In this document: one piece after another, positions 37,690 to 46,617 of the stretch
How the letters are laid out: each line of letters begins with the position of its first letter
Position numbering within the stretch: the first letter of the stretch is position 1
Assembly: GCF_030687295.1 (NCBI RefSeq)
Contig: NZ_CP117425.1
Coordinates: 5,832,001 to 5,896,000, forward strand
DNA from: Pseudomonas beijingensis
Lineage (GTDB): Bacteria; Pseudomonadota; Gammaproteobacteria; Pseudomonadales; Pseudomonadaceae
Direction of reading: 5' to 3'
DNA length: 64,000 nt
The notes under the pieces: generated by a model
What the model was told of the DNA's origin: nothing
Database searches by the model: none
The model's input: only the letters and a program-made list of their open reading frames with translations
Position numbers and translations under genes: made by a program

Positions 37690-40128
37690 ATGTCCCGCCC
37701 GCTAGACACCCTGTTGCGCCCCAGCCTGTTGGCCGTCGCCATTGCCTTCGCCGTCCCGTTGACCAGCGCCCCGCTGCTGGCCGCCGAACAAGCCACGAGC
37801 GTGCGCACTTACAACCTGCCCGCCGCGCCCCTGGCCAGCACCCTGAACCAGATCGCCAGCCAGGCCGGTCTCGCGCTGAGCCTGAATCCGTCCCTGGCCG
37901 CCGGCAAGACCTCGGCCCCGGTCCAGGGCCAGTTCGACGCCACCGGCGCATTGCGCGCGGCCTTGCGCGGCACCGGCCTGCAACTGGAACAAAGCAGCGC
38001 CGGTACCTATAGCCTGGTGGCCGTGCCGGAAGGCGTCATGGCCTTGCCGGAAACCAGCGTGATCGGTGCCGGTCTCAGTGAAACCGCCTGGGGCCCGACC
38101 GAGGGCTACGTCGCCACCCGCACCGCCGCCGGCACCAAGACCGACACGCCGATCGTCGAACTGCCGCGCTCCGTCTCCGTGGTTACCCGCCAACAGATGG
38201 AGGACCGTTCTGTCCTCAACCTCAATGACGCCCTGCGCTACACCGCCGGCGTACAGAGCAGCGGCTACGGCTCGGACTCGCGCAACGACTGGCTGCTGGT
38301 TCGCGGTTTCATACCAACCCAATTCCTCGATGGCCTGCCGCTGCCCAAGGGCAACTACATCACGCCGAAAATCGAGCCCTGGAACCTTGAACGCATCGCC
38401 GTGCTGCGCGGCCCGGCCTCGTCGGTCTACGGCCAGACGCCACCCGGCGGCATGCTGGACATGGTCAGCCGCCGCCCGCAGGCCGAAAGCAGCCATGAAG
38501 TCGAGCTGCAGGCTGGCAGCTACGAACACAAGCAGATCAACTTCGACAGCACCGGCAAAGTCGATGACGAAGGCCAGCTCCTCTACCGGGTCAGCGGCAC
38601 CGTGCGCGACAGCAATGCCCAGGTCGATCACATCCCGGACAAGCGCTACAACCTCGCGCCGAGCCTGACCTGGAACATCAACGACGACACGCGCCTGACC
38701 TTCCTGTCCCAGTACACCCGCGACGACACCGGCATCACCGGGCAATTCCTGCCGCTGCAAGGCACCAAGCTGTCCTCGCCGGCGGGCAAGATCTCCCACC
38801 ACAAGAACCTCGGCGACCCGGATTGGGAATTCTACGACCGGACCTACTACGCCCTCGGCTATGCGTTCGAACACCGCCTGAACGACACCTGGCAGTTCCG
38901 CCAGAACCTGCGCTACACCAAGAGCGACCTGGAAACCCAGGGTATCTCCGCTGGCGGAGCGTTTTTTCCTGCGGGCCCGGACCAATCCGTGGACGCCGAC
39001 GGTAACGTCAAGCGCAGCGCCAGCGTCATCAACGAAGACATCAGCCAGTTCGCCGTGGACAACAACTTCCAGGCCGACTTCCAGACCGGCGCCCTAAGCC
39101 ACACCCTGCTGCTGGGCCTGGATCACCAGCGCTCCAACAGCAATTCGCGCTGGGATTGGGGTTCAACTGGCGTGCCGACCAGCAACATCCACAACCCGAT
39201 CTACGGACAGGATTTCTCCAACGTCCAGTACTTCACCATGTACGACTATAACCAGAAGACCCACCAGACCGGCCTTTACGTCCAGGACCAGATCGCCCTG
39301 GACAACTGGCGCCTGACCCTCGGCGGTCGTGAGGACTGGATTCACACCGGCACCGAGTTCCACAACCTGAACAACGTCACCAACACCCAACGCGACAAGA
39401 AATTCAGCGGCAACGCGGCGTTGAGCTACGTCTTCGATAACGGTGTGACGCCCTACATTTCCTTCGCCCAGTCGTTCCAGGCGGCAGCAGGTTCAACCGT
39501 CAGCAGCACCGAAGCGTTCAAGCCGACAGAAGGCGAACAGTACGAAGCCGGTATCAAGTATCAACCGCCTGGCACCAAGACCCTGCTGACCGCCGCGGTG
39601 TTCGACCTGACCCAGAAAAACAACTCCGTGACCGAAAACAACGTCACCCGCCAGGTGGGTGAAGTCCAGGTGCGCGGCCTGGAACTGGAAGCCTCGGGCG
39701 ATGTGACCGACAACCTCAAGCTCATCGGTTCCTACACCTACAACGACAGCGAAATCACCAAGGGCGGCTCGGCGGAAAAAGGCAAGCGCATGGGCCAGGT
39801 ACCGCGCAACCAGGCCACCGCCTGGGCCGACTACACCTGGCACCACGGCCCGCTGGACGGCTTCGGGGTCGGCGCCGGTGTGCGTTACGTCGGCGACACC
39901 TATGGCAACACCACCAACACCGACTGGGGCCATGTTGGCTCCTACACCGTGTACGACGCTTCGGCCCATTACGACCTGGGCCGTTTGAACCGTTCGCTCA
40001 AAGGTGTCTCGGTGGCGGTGGACGCGAAGAACCTATTCAACAAGGACTACCTGTCCACCTGCGACGGTTTCTACTGCTACTACGGCGACCAACGCAACGT
40101 CGTCGCCAGCGTGAATTACAAATGGTAA
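37690..40128 (+). CDS. TonB-dependent siderophore receptor with signalling domain
   Basis: An 812-aa outer-membrane protein. The signal peptide ends near PLLAAEQA (~37). The STN signalling domain follows (~38-115; YNLPAAPLASTLNQIASQAG and SLNPSLAAGKTSAPVQGQFD), then a TonB-box region (~120-135), the plug (PRSVSVVTRQQMEDRSVLNL, and LRGPASSVYGQTPPGG) and a 22-strand barrel ending VNYKW. The STN domain and neighbouring sigma/FecR show it both imports and signals. Length and layout resemble hydroxamate receptors such as FoxA or FiuA; the siderophore is not certain. AGGAG lies 7 nt before the ATG. Confidence 0.93.
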   Translation: MSRPLDTLLRPSLLAVAIAFAVPLTSAPLLAAEQATSVRTYNLPAAPLASTLNQIASQAGLALSLNPSLAAGKTSAPVQGQFDATGALRAALRGTGLQLEQSSAGTYSLVAVPEGVMALPETSVIGAGLSETAWGPTEGYVATRTAAGTKTDTPIVELPRSVSVVTRQQMEDRSVLNLNDALRYTAGVQSSGYGSDSRNDWLLVRGFIPTQFLDGLPLPKGNYITPKIEPWNLERIAVLRGPASSVYGQTPPGGMLDMVSRRPQAESSHEVELQAGSYEHKQINFDSTGKVDDEGQLLYRVSGTVRDSNAQVDHIPDKRYNLAPSLTWNINDDTRLTFLSQYTRDDTGITGQFLPLQGTKLSSPAGKISHHKNLGDPDWEFYDRTYYALGYAFEHRLNDTWQFRQNLRYTKSDLETQGISAGGAFFPAGPDQSVDADGNVKRSASVINEDISQFAVDNNFQADFQTGALSHTLLLGLDHQRSNSNSRWDWGSTGVPTSNIHNPIYGQDFSNVQYFTMYDYNQKTHQTGLYVQDQIALDNWRLTLGGREDWIHTGTEFHNLNNVTNTQRDKKFSGNAALSYVFDNGVTPYISFAQSFQAAAGSTVSSTEAFKPTEGEQYEAGIKYQPPGTKTLLTAAVFDLTQKNNSVTENNVTRQVGEVQVRGLELEASGDVTDNLKLIGSYTYNDSEITKGGSAEKGKRMGQVPRNQATAWADYTWHHGPLDGFGVGAGVRYVGDTYGNTTNTDWGHVGSYTVYDASAHYDLGRLNRSLKGVSVAVDAKNLFNKDYLSTCDGFYCYYGDQRNVVASVNYKW

Positions 40129-40195
40129 ACGGTTAGCATTTGCGTAAACCTTTTGAGGGCGCCTGTAACTGGGATCCGTCAGACAAATGAAATCC

Positions 40196-40288
40196 CTGTG
40201 GGAGCGAGCTTGCTCGCGAAGACGGCGTAACAGTCGACATTGATGTTGTCTGGCACACCGCTTTCGCGAGCAAGCTCGCTCCCACAGG
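40196..40288. repeat. REP pair (REPIN)
   Basis: Inverted REPs between the receptor and the PepSY gene. Confidence 0.85.
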
Positions 40289-40345
40289 TTTCGCAGCGTG
40301 ACTGACGGGTCTCAGAGATCGTGCCCTCTTGCATTCGGATCGCTC

Positions 40346-41476
40346 ATGAAAAGCAAAACCATTCGCCGCTGGTCTTTCGTCCACACCTGGACCAGCCTGA
40401 TCTGCACGGTGTTCCTGCTGATGCTGGCGATCACCGGGCTGCCATTGATCTTCCACCATGAAATCGAACACCTGCTGGGCGACGCCCCCGAGCTTCGGGA
40501 AATGCCGGCCGGCACGCCACCGCTGGACCTTGCGCAACTGGTGGAAAAAGCCAAGGCCCATCGCCCGGGAGAAGTGGTCCAGTATTTTGGCTGGGACGAT
40601 GACGAGCCCAACGGCGTCATCACCATCATGGCGCCAACACCAGGGACCGAACCCAACGCCTCCCACACCTTCATGCTCGACGGGCGTACCGGCGAGGCCC
40701 TGGAAATGCCCTCGGCCAACGGAGGTTTCATGATGGTCATGCTGCGCCTGCACGTGGACATGTTCGCCGGGCTGCCGGGCAAGTTGCTGTTGGCGTTCAT
40801 GGGGTTGCTGTTCGTGATTGCCATCGTCTCCGGGGTGGTCCTGTACCTGCCGTTCATGCGCCGCTTGAAGTTCGCCACGGTGCGCCGGGACAAATCCACG
40901 CGCCTGCGCTGGCTCGACCTGCACAACCTGATCGGCGTGGTCACGCTGGTCTGGGCGCTGACCGTGGGCGTCACCGGCGTCATCGCGGCATGCGCCGACC
41001 TGCTCATCGCCGCGTGGCGCAACGACAGCCTCAGCGCCATGGTCGAACCCTACCGCAACGCCCCGCCACTGACCCAACTGGCGCCGGCCACCCGGTTGCT
41101 GGACATCGCCAAAGGCGTCGCGCCGGGCATGGAGCCGAGTTTCATCGCCTTCCCCGGCACGCTGTTTTCCAGCGAGCACCACTACAGCGTCTTCATGAAG
41201 GGTGACACCCATCTGACCTCGCACCTGCTCACGCCGGTGCTGATCGATGCCACCACCCTGGACGTCACCGCCGTCGCCGAACGACCGTGGTACATGGACA
41301 TGATGAGCCTGTCCCTGCCATTGCACTTCGGCGACTACGGTGGCCGGCCGATGCAGATCTTCTGGGCGACCCTCGATGTGCTGACCATCATTGTCCTCGG
41401 CAGCGGCGTCTACCTGTGGCTGGTGCGGCGTAAAGCGGCCAAGCGCGCAACCGTCGGCGCGGAGGTCGCCTCGTGA
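40346..41476 (+). CDS. PepSY-associated membrane protein (siderophore/iron reductase type)
   Basis: A 376-aa inner-membrane protein with four membrane helices: RWSFVHTWTSLICTVFLLML (~8-27), LLLAFMGLLFVIAIVSGVVL (~147), DLHNLIGVVTLVWALTVGVT (~192) and TLDVLTIIVLGSGVYLWLV near the end. Large periplasmic segments lie between them. Conserved His in the helices (FVHTWTS, DLHNLIG, FHHEIEH) could bind haem. PepSY_TM proteins such as FoxB and FiuB remove iron from siderophores after uptake. Its position after the receptor supports that role. ATG 40346 is chosen because the helix begins right after it. Confidence 0.9.
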   Translation: MKSKTIRRWSFVHTWTSLICTVFLLMLAITGLPLIFHHEIEHLLGDAPELREMPAGTPPLDLAQLVEKAKAHRPGEVVQYFGWDDDEPNGVITIMAPTPGTEPNASHTFMLDGRTGEALEMPSANGGFMMVMLRLHVDMFAGLPGKLLLAFMGLLFVIAIVSGVVLYLPFMRRLKFATVRRDKSTRLRWLDLHNLIGVVTLVWALTVGVTGVIAACADLLIAAWRNDSLSAMVEPYRNAPPLTQLAPATRLLDIAKGVAPGMEPSFIAFPGTLFSSEHHYSVFMKGDTHLTSHLLTPVLIDATTLDVTAVAERPWYMDMMSLSLPLHFGDYGGRPMQIFWATLDVLTIIVLGSGVYLWLVRRKAAKRATVGAEVAS

Positions 41477-41652
41477 GGCCTCGGCAGTCGAGTTTCTGGA
41501 AAGTGTTTGGTATTCCCCTGATGATCGGTGCGCTTAGCGCGGCGGGGTTGTTCAGCGCATTGCTCGGTGATGGAGGCTGGGATGCGGTGAGCTGGGTTGG
41601 GCTGGGGATACCGACGGTACTGGGGGCTTGGGGCTTATTCAAACGGGGATGA
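41473..41652 (+). CDS. Small two-helix membrane protein of the iron locus
   Basis: A 59-aa protein starting MRPRQSSFWKVFGIPLMIGA and ending WGLFKRG, with two hydrophobic helices (GIPLMIGALSAAGLFSALLG; SWVGLGIPTVLGAWGLF). The GTG start overlaps the PepSY stop (GTGA), so it is coupled to it. Small proteins of this kind often follow PepSY genes in pseudomonads; function unknown. It is too short for most automatic ORF calls. Confidence 0.82.
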   Translation: MRPRQSSFWKVFGIPLMIGALSAAGLFSALLGDGGWDAVSWVGLGIPTVLGAWGLFKRG

Positions 41653-41672
41653 TTTCAACGTGGCACGAAACC

Positions 41673-41762
41673 TGTGGGAGCGAGCTTGCTCGCGATAGCG
41701 GAGCGTCAGTCAACTTCAATGCAAGCTGATTCACCGCTATCGCGAGCAAGCTCGCTCCCACA
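41673..41762. repeat. REP pair (REPIN)
   Basis: Inverted REPs directly after the iron locus. Confidence 0.85.
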
Positions 41763-41848
41763 TTGGACGCCACAGGCCAATCGGCCCCTCGCCAGTCGCC
41801 TTGGAACTGTCTAGGCTAAGCCCCTGGCCGTTCATCGAGGATACCCGC

Positions 41849-42478
41849 ATGCCCACCCCCACCATGACGCTGTTCCACAACCCCGCCTCACCCTTCGTGC
41901 GCAAGGTCCTGGTGCTGCTGCACGAAACCGGCCAGCAAGACCGCGTGGCGTTGCAGCTCAGCCAGCTCACCCCGGTCAAGCCGGACCGGGCGCTGATCCA
42001 CGACAACCCGTTGAGCAAGATCCCGGCCCTGCGCCTGGCCAACGGGACGGTGATCCATGACAGCCGCGTCATCCTCGACTACTTCGACCACCAGCACGTC
42101 GGCAACCCGCTGATCCCCCGGGACGGCGCGTCCCGCTGGCGACGCCTGACCCTGGCCTCCCTGGCCGACGGGATCATGGATGCGGCGGTGATGATCCGCT
42201 ACGAAACCGCGCTACGTCCTGTGGAAAAACACTGGGACGAGTGGCTCGATGCGCAACGGGACAAGATTCGCCGTGCCCTGGGCCTGCTCGAAGCCGACGC
42301 GATTGCCGAACTGGCCTGCCATTTCGACGTGGCCTCCATCAGCGTGGCCTGCGCCCTCGGCTACCTGGACCTGCGCCATCCCGATCTGGAATGGCGCGAG
42401 GCCAACCCGCAATTGGCGGCGTGGTTTGCCGAGGTGAGCTTGCGGCCTTCGATGCTTGAGACGGTGCCCAGGATCTAG
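41849..42478 (+). CDS. Glutathione S-transferase family protein
   Basis: A 209-aa cytoplasmic protein. The N-terminal thioredoxin-like part has LFHNPASPFVRKVLVLLHET (the SPF(V)RK active-site start), SKIPALRLANG (cis-Pro) and DSRVILDYFD (glutathione contacts). The C-terminal helical domain follows (DKIRRALGLLEADA and SIACALGYLDLRHP-like SVACALGYLDLRHPDLEW). Substrate unknown. ATG 41849 follows GAGG; an ATG 15 bp further on is possible. Confidence 0.9.
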   Translation: MPTPTMTLFHNPASPFVRKVLVLLHETGQQDRVALQLSQLTPVKPDRALIHDNPLSKIPALRLANGTVIHDSRVILDYFDHQHVGNPLIPRDGASRWRRLTLASLADGIMDAAVMIRYETALRPVEKHWDEWLDAQRDKIRRALGLLEADAIAELACHFDVASISVACALGYLDLRHPDLEWREANPQLAAWFAEVSLRPSMLETVPRI

Positions 42479-42501
42479 CTCTGCGTTAGCCGAGCCGGCC
42501 T

Positions 42502-42646
42502 TATCGCGGGCAAGCCTTGCTCCCACATAGACCTCGCTCAATCCGTGGGAGTAGGTTAACTCCCACATGGACCCACTCAACCTGTGGGAGTAGGTTAACT
42601 CCCACATGGACCCACTCAACCTGTGGGAGCAAGGCTTGCCCGCGAT
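42502..42646. repeat. REP pair whose centre is a 39-bp tandem repeat
   Basis: Two outer inverted REPs (GCGGGCAAGCCTTGCTCCCAC; mirror at 42623) enclose two exact copies of a 39-bp unit (42545-42583, 42584-42622). Each unit begins GTGGGAGTAGGTTAACTCCCAC, itself a small hairpin, so the array alternates short hairpins. Confidence 0.85.
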
Positions 42647-42739
42647 GGCAGCGCACCGGATCCAGAGGAAACAACCCAGCAATCAGCGCCACCAACTTTT
42701 CCCCCTCGCGCTGATCTTCACGCAACCCCAACGACCGGC

Positions 42740-44113
42740 TCATTTCACCTCTCCCAACTCGAAGTTCATCGCAGCCGCCGGCTTCGCCCCAACCCCATAC
42801 CAATCCAGCTTGCGGGTCAGCACCATGAACACGCCCAGCAAACCAAACAGCAACAGCGAGCCCATCAGCAGCGCATAGTCCTCAGCGCTCAACAGGCCGT
42901 AGAGCAAACCGTACAAACCCGCCAGCCCCGCCGAGAACCCCAGGCCGTGGCTCACGCTACGCAGCACATGGCAGACATAAAACCCGATCAGCACGACACA
43001 GGCACTGGCCGATACCAGGTACGCCAGGGTGAAGCCGATGTGCTCCGACAACGACAACAGCAGCAGGTAGAAGAACGCCAGCGCCACACCCACCAAGGCG
43101 TACTGGACCGGGTGCACCGCCAGGCTCTTGAGCACTTCGAAGAGAAAGAAGCCGGCGAACGTCAGGGCGATGAACAGCAGCGCATATTTGATCGCCCGGT
43201 CGCTCTTGAGGTACTGGTCCACCGGGTCGATGAAGCTCACCCCGAAGGCTCGGCTGCGGAACGCTTCGCAACCATCGCTCGGCTCGCAGGCTTGCAACGT
43301 CTCCAGCAGGTTGGTGGAGAAAAACGAGGTCTGCCAGTCAGCACTGAAACCCTGCTCATTGATCTCACGATTGCTGGGCAGGTAGTTGCCGATGAAGCTC
43401 GGGTGCGGCCAGTCCGCCGACAGGTGCACCTTGGTGGATTTGCCCACCGGCAGAATCTGGAACTCGCCCGTGCCTTGCAGCCGCAGATCAAAACCGAAGG
43501 TCAGCTCAGGGCCACCCTGGGCGGTGATCATCGGCAGCGGTACATGCACGCCCTGCCCGAGCCAGCCGAGTCGCGAGCCGGGCAGGAAGTCGACGGTCTG
43601 CTGGTTCAGCGTCAGGGTCAGCGCATTCTCGATGCCACGAATATCGCTGATGCCGACGCTCAGGTACGGTTCGTCGAAGCGGTAGTCGGCAAAGTCCTTG
43701 GCGGCGACACCGTAGCGCTCAGGCACCTTAAAGCGGCCATCAATGCGGTTATCGGCGTGGAACATCCGCGCTTCGTAGATGCCCCGGGCACGGGTCTCGG
43801 TGCGGACCTGGCCGTCGAGCTCGAATTGCTCCGGCAAGAAATACAACTCGCCCGTGCGCTCGACGGTTTCCAGGAAACGCACGCCGGTCTTCTCGTTGGT
43901 GTTCCAGACCTTCACGCTCTTGCGAAACGGCACCACGATCATCGGTCCGATCAGTTGCTGGTTGTAGCTGGAGCTGCGGGCGATGTCCTGCAGCACACCG
44001 TCGCGCAATTCCTGGCGCTCGTCGATGAGGCCGTTGATCATCAACAGCGGGATCATCAGCAAGAGAATCAAGAGGGCGATCATGCCCAGTTTAATGGCGA
44101 GACTGCGGTTCAT
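42740..44113 (-). CDS. creD: CreD, inner-membrane protein of the CreBC regulon
   Basis: A 457-aa protein. A first membrane helix (LAIKLGMIALLILLLMIPLL, residues 5-24) precedes a long periplasmic region, and about five C-terminal helices follow (YALLFIALTFAGFFLFEVLK onward). Family blocks are VVPFRKSV and VHPVQYALVGVALAFFYLLL. CreD is the main CreBC-controlled gene and affects envelope integrity and beta-lactam response. It is separated from creBC by a 226-bp space with a REP pair and a repeat that fits a CreB site. Confidence 0.94.
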   Translation of the reverse strand: MNRSLAIKLGMIALLILLLMIPLLMINGLIDERQELRDGVLQDIARSSSYNQQLIGPMIVVPFRKSVKVWNTNEKTGVRFLETVERTGELYFLPEQFELDGQVRTETRARGIYEARMFHADNRIDGRFKVPERYGVAAKDFADYRFDEPYLSVGISDIRGIENALTLTLNQQTVDFLPGSRLGWLGQGVHVPLPMITAQGGPELTFGFDLRLQGTGEFQILPVGKSTKVHLSADWPHPSFIGNYLPSNREINEQGFSADWQTSFFSTNLLETLQACEPSDGCEAFRSRAFGVSFIDPVDQYLKSDRAIKYALLFIALTFAGFFLFEVLKSLAVHPVQYALVGVALAFFYLLLLSLSEHIGFTLAYLVSASACVVLIGFYVCHVLRSVSHGLGFSAGLAGLYGLLYGLLSAEDYALLMGSLLLFGLLGVFMVLTRKLDWYGVGAKPAAAMNFELGEVK

Positions 44114-44180
44114 GTGGGGCTCTCCCTGTTCGAATGAGGGAGAGTCTGGGGTGGCTGTGTGAGGCGTTTATGGGGGGAAT

Positions 44181-44196
44181 GTGGAGATTGTGTGGA
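44181..44196 (-). promoter_or_regulatory. Candidate CreB-binding direct repeat before creD
   Basis: On the minus strand TCCAC-N6-TCCAC, i.e. two pentamers with an 11-bp period, ~70 bp before the creD start. The known cre tag is TTCAC-N6-TTCAC, so each half differs by one base and the spacing is identical. Confidence 0.5.
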
Positions 44197-44216
44197 GAAG
44201 CAGAACCAGGCACCTC

Positions 44217-44306
44217 TGTGGGAGCGAGCTTGCTCGCGATAGCGGTGGGTCAGTGCCAGTTATGCTGACTGACACCCCGCTATCGCGAGCAAGCTCGCTC
44301 CCACAA
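44217..44306. repeat. REP pair (REPIN)
   Basis: Inverted REPs between creC and creD. Confidence 0.85.
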
Positions 44307-44339
44307 AGGATGGTGCTGAATCAGATAGTAAATGCGGTT

Positions 44340-45758
44340 TCAGGGCAACCGCAAAACCACCTCCACCCCACCCTCGACATTGCCAATACTGAACTGCCCC
44401 CCATGCAACTGCACCACCTCCTCCACGAAGTTGAGCCCCAGGCCGGTGCTCTTGCGGCCGCTGTCCGGGCGCGGCAGGGAGTAGAAGCGTTCGCTCAGGC
44501 GCGGCAGCGCGTAGTCGGGAATCGGCGCGGCCTGATTGAACAGGCGGATCTCGACGCGGTTCCCACGGCGCTCGGCGCTGACCCGTAGCAGGCCGTTGAC
44601 GGGGGTGAAGTCCAGGGCGTTCTCCAGCAAATTGCCCAAGGCCTGGCGCAACAGGAACGGCTCACCCGTCAGCGTCAGGTCGGCAGCGATGTGCTGTTCA
44701 ACCGTCAACTGGCGACTTTCGATCCAGCCGCCGCGTGCTTCCAGCAACTCAGCCATCAACGCTGCCAACGGCACCGCGACTTCTTCCTCCAGCCCCTGGC
44801 GCTGCTCGACCTGGGCCAGGTTGAGCAAGCGTTCGATCAACTGCTGCATGCGCGCACTTTCGTTGTCGATGTTGCTGACAAAACGCTGGTGCTGGGCGGC
44901 GGGCATGTCGCTTTGCAGCAGTTCGGCGGCGCCGCGAATCGCCGCCAACGGGCTTTTGAGTTCGTGGGTGAGCGTGTGCACGTAACGCTCGACGTACGCC
45001 TTGCCTTCGAGCTGGGTGCGCATGTGCTCCACGGCGCCGGCCAGTTGCTCGAACTCGCCGCCACGATAATGCGGCACTTCCACCCGACGCCCCTGGCTGA
45101 CCGCTTGGGCATAGATCGTCAAGCGCCGCAGTGCCGCGCTGAGCCACCACGACAGCAAGCCGCCCAGCAACAAGCCCAGGGCGACCAAGCCGGCGCCATA
45201 GAGCAGCAGCCGCCGCTCGGTGCGATCGACATAAGGCTGCAAGGAACTGTTGGGCTTGGCGACGGTAACAACGCCGATGATCCGGCCGTTGTCGCGGATC
45301 GGCGCGCCGACGTGCATCACCGAAGACGCAGGATCGTCAGGATCGCTGCGGCTCGAACGGGCGCCGTAGTGGCCGCGCAGGGTCAGGTAGACGTCGTTCC
45401 AGCGCGAATAATCCTGCCCCACCGCCACGCCACTGGAGTCGAGCACCACCATGCCCTTGGCGTCGGTGACGTAGATGCGATGGCTGACCTGGTTCTTCGG
45501 CAGGCCCCAGATCGTCGCCGCCGGCTGGCGCTCGCCGTAGGCTCTGAGCAGCTGTGGCCAGCGATTCTGGTTGAGGGTGCCGGCCTTGAAATCGTCCCGC
45601 AGGATCTCGGCCATCAGGTTGGCGGTGTCCACCAGGGTTTCTTCGGTGGACTGGCGCACGCCGGGGCGGATTTCCTCCATGACCGTGTTGAGCACGAAAT
45701 AACCGGTCAAGGCGATAAACAACACATACACCAGGAAAATCCGGATCCCCAGCGACAT
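44340..45758 (-). CDS. creC: CreC, sensor histidine kinase
   Basis: A 472-aa membrane kinase. A first helix (RIFLVYVLFIALTGYFVL, 6-23), a periplasmic sensor with the RPGVRQSTEETLVDTANLMA block, a second helix (LLLYGAGLVALGLLLGGLLS, ~184), HAMP, HisKA with the phospho-His in THELKSPLAAIRG, and an ATPase domain (NLLENALDFTP; GRKSTGLGLNFVEEV). Coupled to creB by ATGA. Confidence 0.94.
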   Translation of the reverse strand: MSLGIRIFLVYVLFIALTGYFVLNTVMEEIRPGVRQSTEETLVDTANLMAEILRDDFKAGTLNQNRWPQLLRAYGERQPAATIWGLPKNQVSHRIYVTDAKGMVVLDSSGVAVGQDYSRWNDVYLTLRGHYGARSSRSDPDDPASSVMHVGAPIRDNGRIIGVVTVAKPNSSLQPYVDRTERRLLLYGAGLVALGLLLGGLLSWWLSAALRRLTIYAQAVSQGRRVEVPHYRGGEFEQLAGAVEHMRTQLEGKAYVERYVHTLTHELKSPLAAIRGAAELLQSDMPAAQHQRFVSNIDNESARMQQLIERLLNLAQVEQRQGLEEEVAVPLAALMAELLEARGGWIESRQLTVEQHIAADLTLTGEPFLLRQALGNLLENALDFTPVNGLLRVSAERRGNRVEIRLFNQAAPIPDYALPRLSERFYSLPRPDSGRKSTGLGLNFVEEVVQLHGGQFSIGNVEGGVEVVLRLP

Positions 45759-46438
45759 CAGCTGTGCCCCGGGCTGTAGCTGTAGCCCAGGCCCCGATGT
45801 GTCTGGATCGGCTCCGCCTCGGCCCGGACCAGGCGCAACTTGGCGCGCACGCTCTTGATGTGGCTGTCGATGCTGCGCTCGTAGCCGGCATCGCTGGAAA
45901 CGCCCAGGGCATCGAGCAATTGCTCACGGCTGAAGACCCGCTCGGGTTGCTCCAGCAGACAATTGAGCAGACGGAATTCGTGGCGGGTGAGGTTCAGCGG
46001 TGTGCCGCGATAGTTGATCTGCACACGGTCGGCATCGACCTGAAACAGCGCCGTGCTCGACTCCGCCGCCGGACGCGGCGCCACGCGCTTGAGGATCGCC
46101 CGGACCCTGGCCGCCACCTCGCGGGGGCTGAAGGGCTTGACCACGTAATCGTCGGCACCGATCTCCAGGCCCACGATCCGGTCGATCTCGCCATCCCGGG
46201 CTGTCAGAAAGATGACCGGAACGTCGCTGAAACGTCTGAGATTTTTACAAGTCTCGAATCCGCTGATATCCGGCAGGCCCACATCGAGAATGATCAGGTC
46301 CGCCGGGGTGCGTTTCTGGTGCTCAAGGGCGGCCGCGCCAAGGCTCAACCAGGTGGTGTCAAACCCCTCCCCTTGCAGGGCAAACACCAGCGTATCGGCG
46401 ATGGCGGCTTCGTCTTCGACAATCAGGATATGAGGCAT
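45758..46438 (-). CDS. creB: CreB, response regulator
   Basis: A 226-aa OmpR/PhoB-type regulator. The receiver domain has acidic VEDEAA, phospho-Asp52 in ILDVGLPD and FLTARD/VVKPFSP switch residues. The C-terminal winged helix (LTRHEFRLLNCLLEQPERVF) binds cre tags such as the one before creD. ATG 46438 gives MPHILIVEDEAAIADTLVFA; the longer open frame to 46498 is not conserved in type. Confidence 0.94.
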   Translation of the reverse strand: MPHILIVEDEAAIADTLVFALQGEGFDTTWLSLGAAALEHQKRTPADLIILDVGLPDISGFETCKNLRRFSDVPVIFLTARDGEIDRIVGLEIGADDYVVKPFSPREVAARVRAILKRVAPRPAAESSTALFQVDADRVQINYRGTPLNLTRHEFRLLNCLLEQPERVFSREQLLDALGVSSDAGYERSIDSHIKSVRAKLRLVRAEAEPIQTHRGLGYSYSPGHS

Positions 46439-46533
46439 GGCTTGCGAGCCCGGCAGTAAAGTTGCCGGAACGGTGCCGCAAGGCTTGGGGGGAGTCAATC
46501 GGCAGTCGAGTTTGTCAGCGGTTGGCGGTCATG

Positions 46534-46617
46534 CCTAACAGTTCTGATAGTAGGCAAGCGCTGGAAAACGGCTGATGCTAGAGGTCGGTTTTTTGGACTT
46601 CAGACGGAGCTCAGTCG
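46534..46617 (+). promoter_or_regulatory. Conserved leader of mini-RHS gene 1
   Basis: An 84-bp segment beginning CCTAACAGTTCTGATAGTAG and ending at the start codon. The same segment precedes mini-RHS genes 2, 3 and (degenerate) 5. It contains the GATAGTAGGC motif, a central GATGCTAGAGG and a T-run (TCGGTTTTTT), then CGGAG as ribosome site. Confidence 0.75.

Noticed and set aside
40298-40345. Longer start for the PepSY protein
   Set aside because: The extra residues lie next to and partly overlap the REP-bearing spacer and add nothing family-like; ATG 40346 begins just before the first membrane helix.
42545-42646. Regularly spaced repeats that could suggest a CRISPR
   Set aside because: Units are directly joined 39-mers without unique spacers, there are no cas genes, and the sequence derives from REPs.
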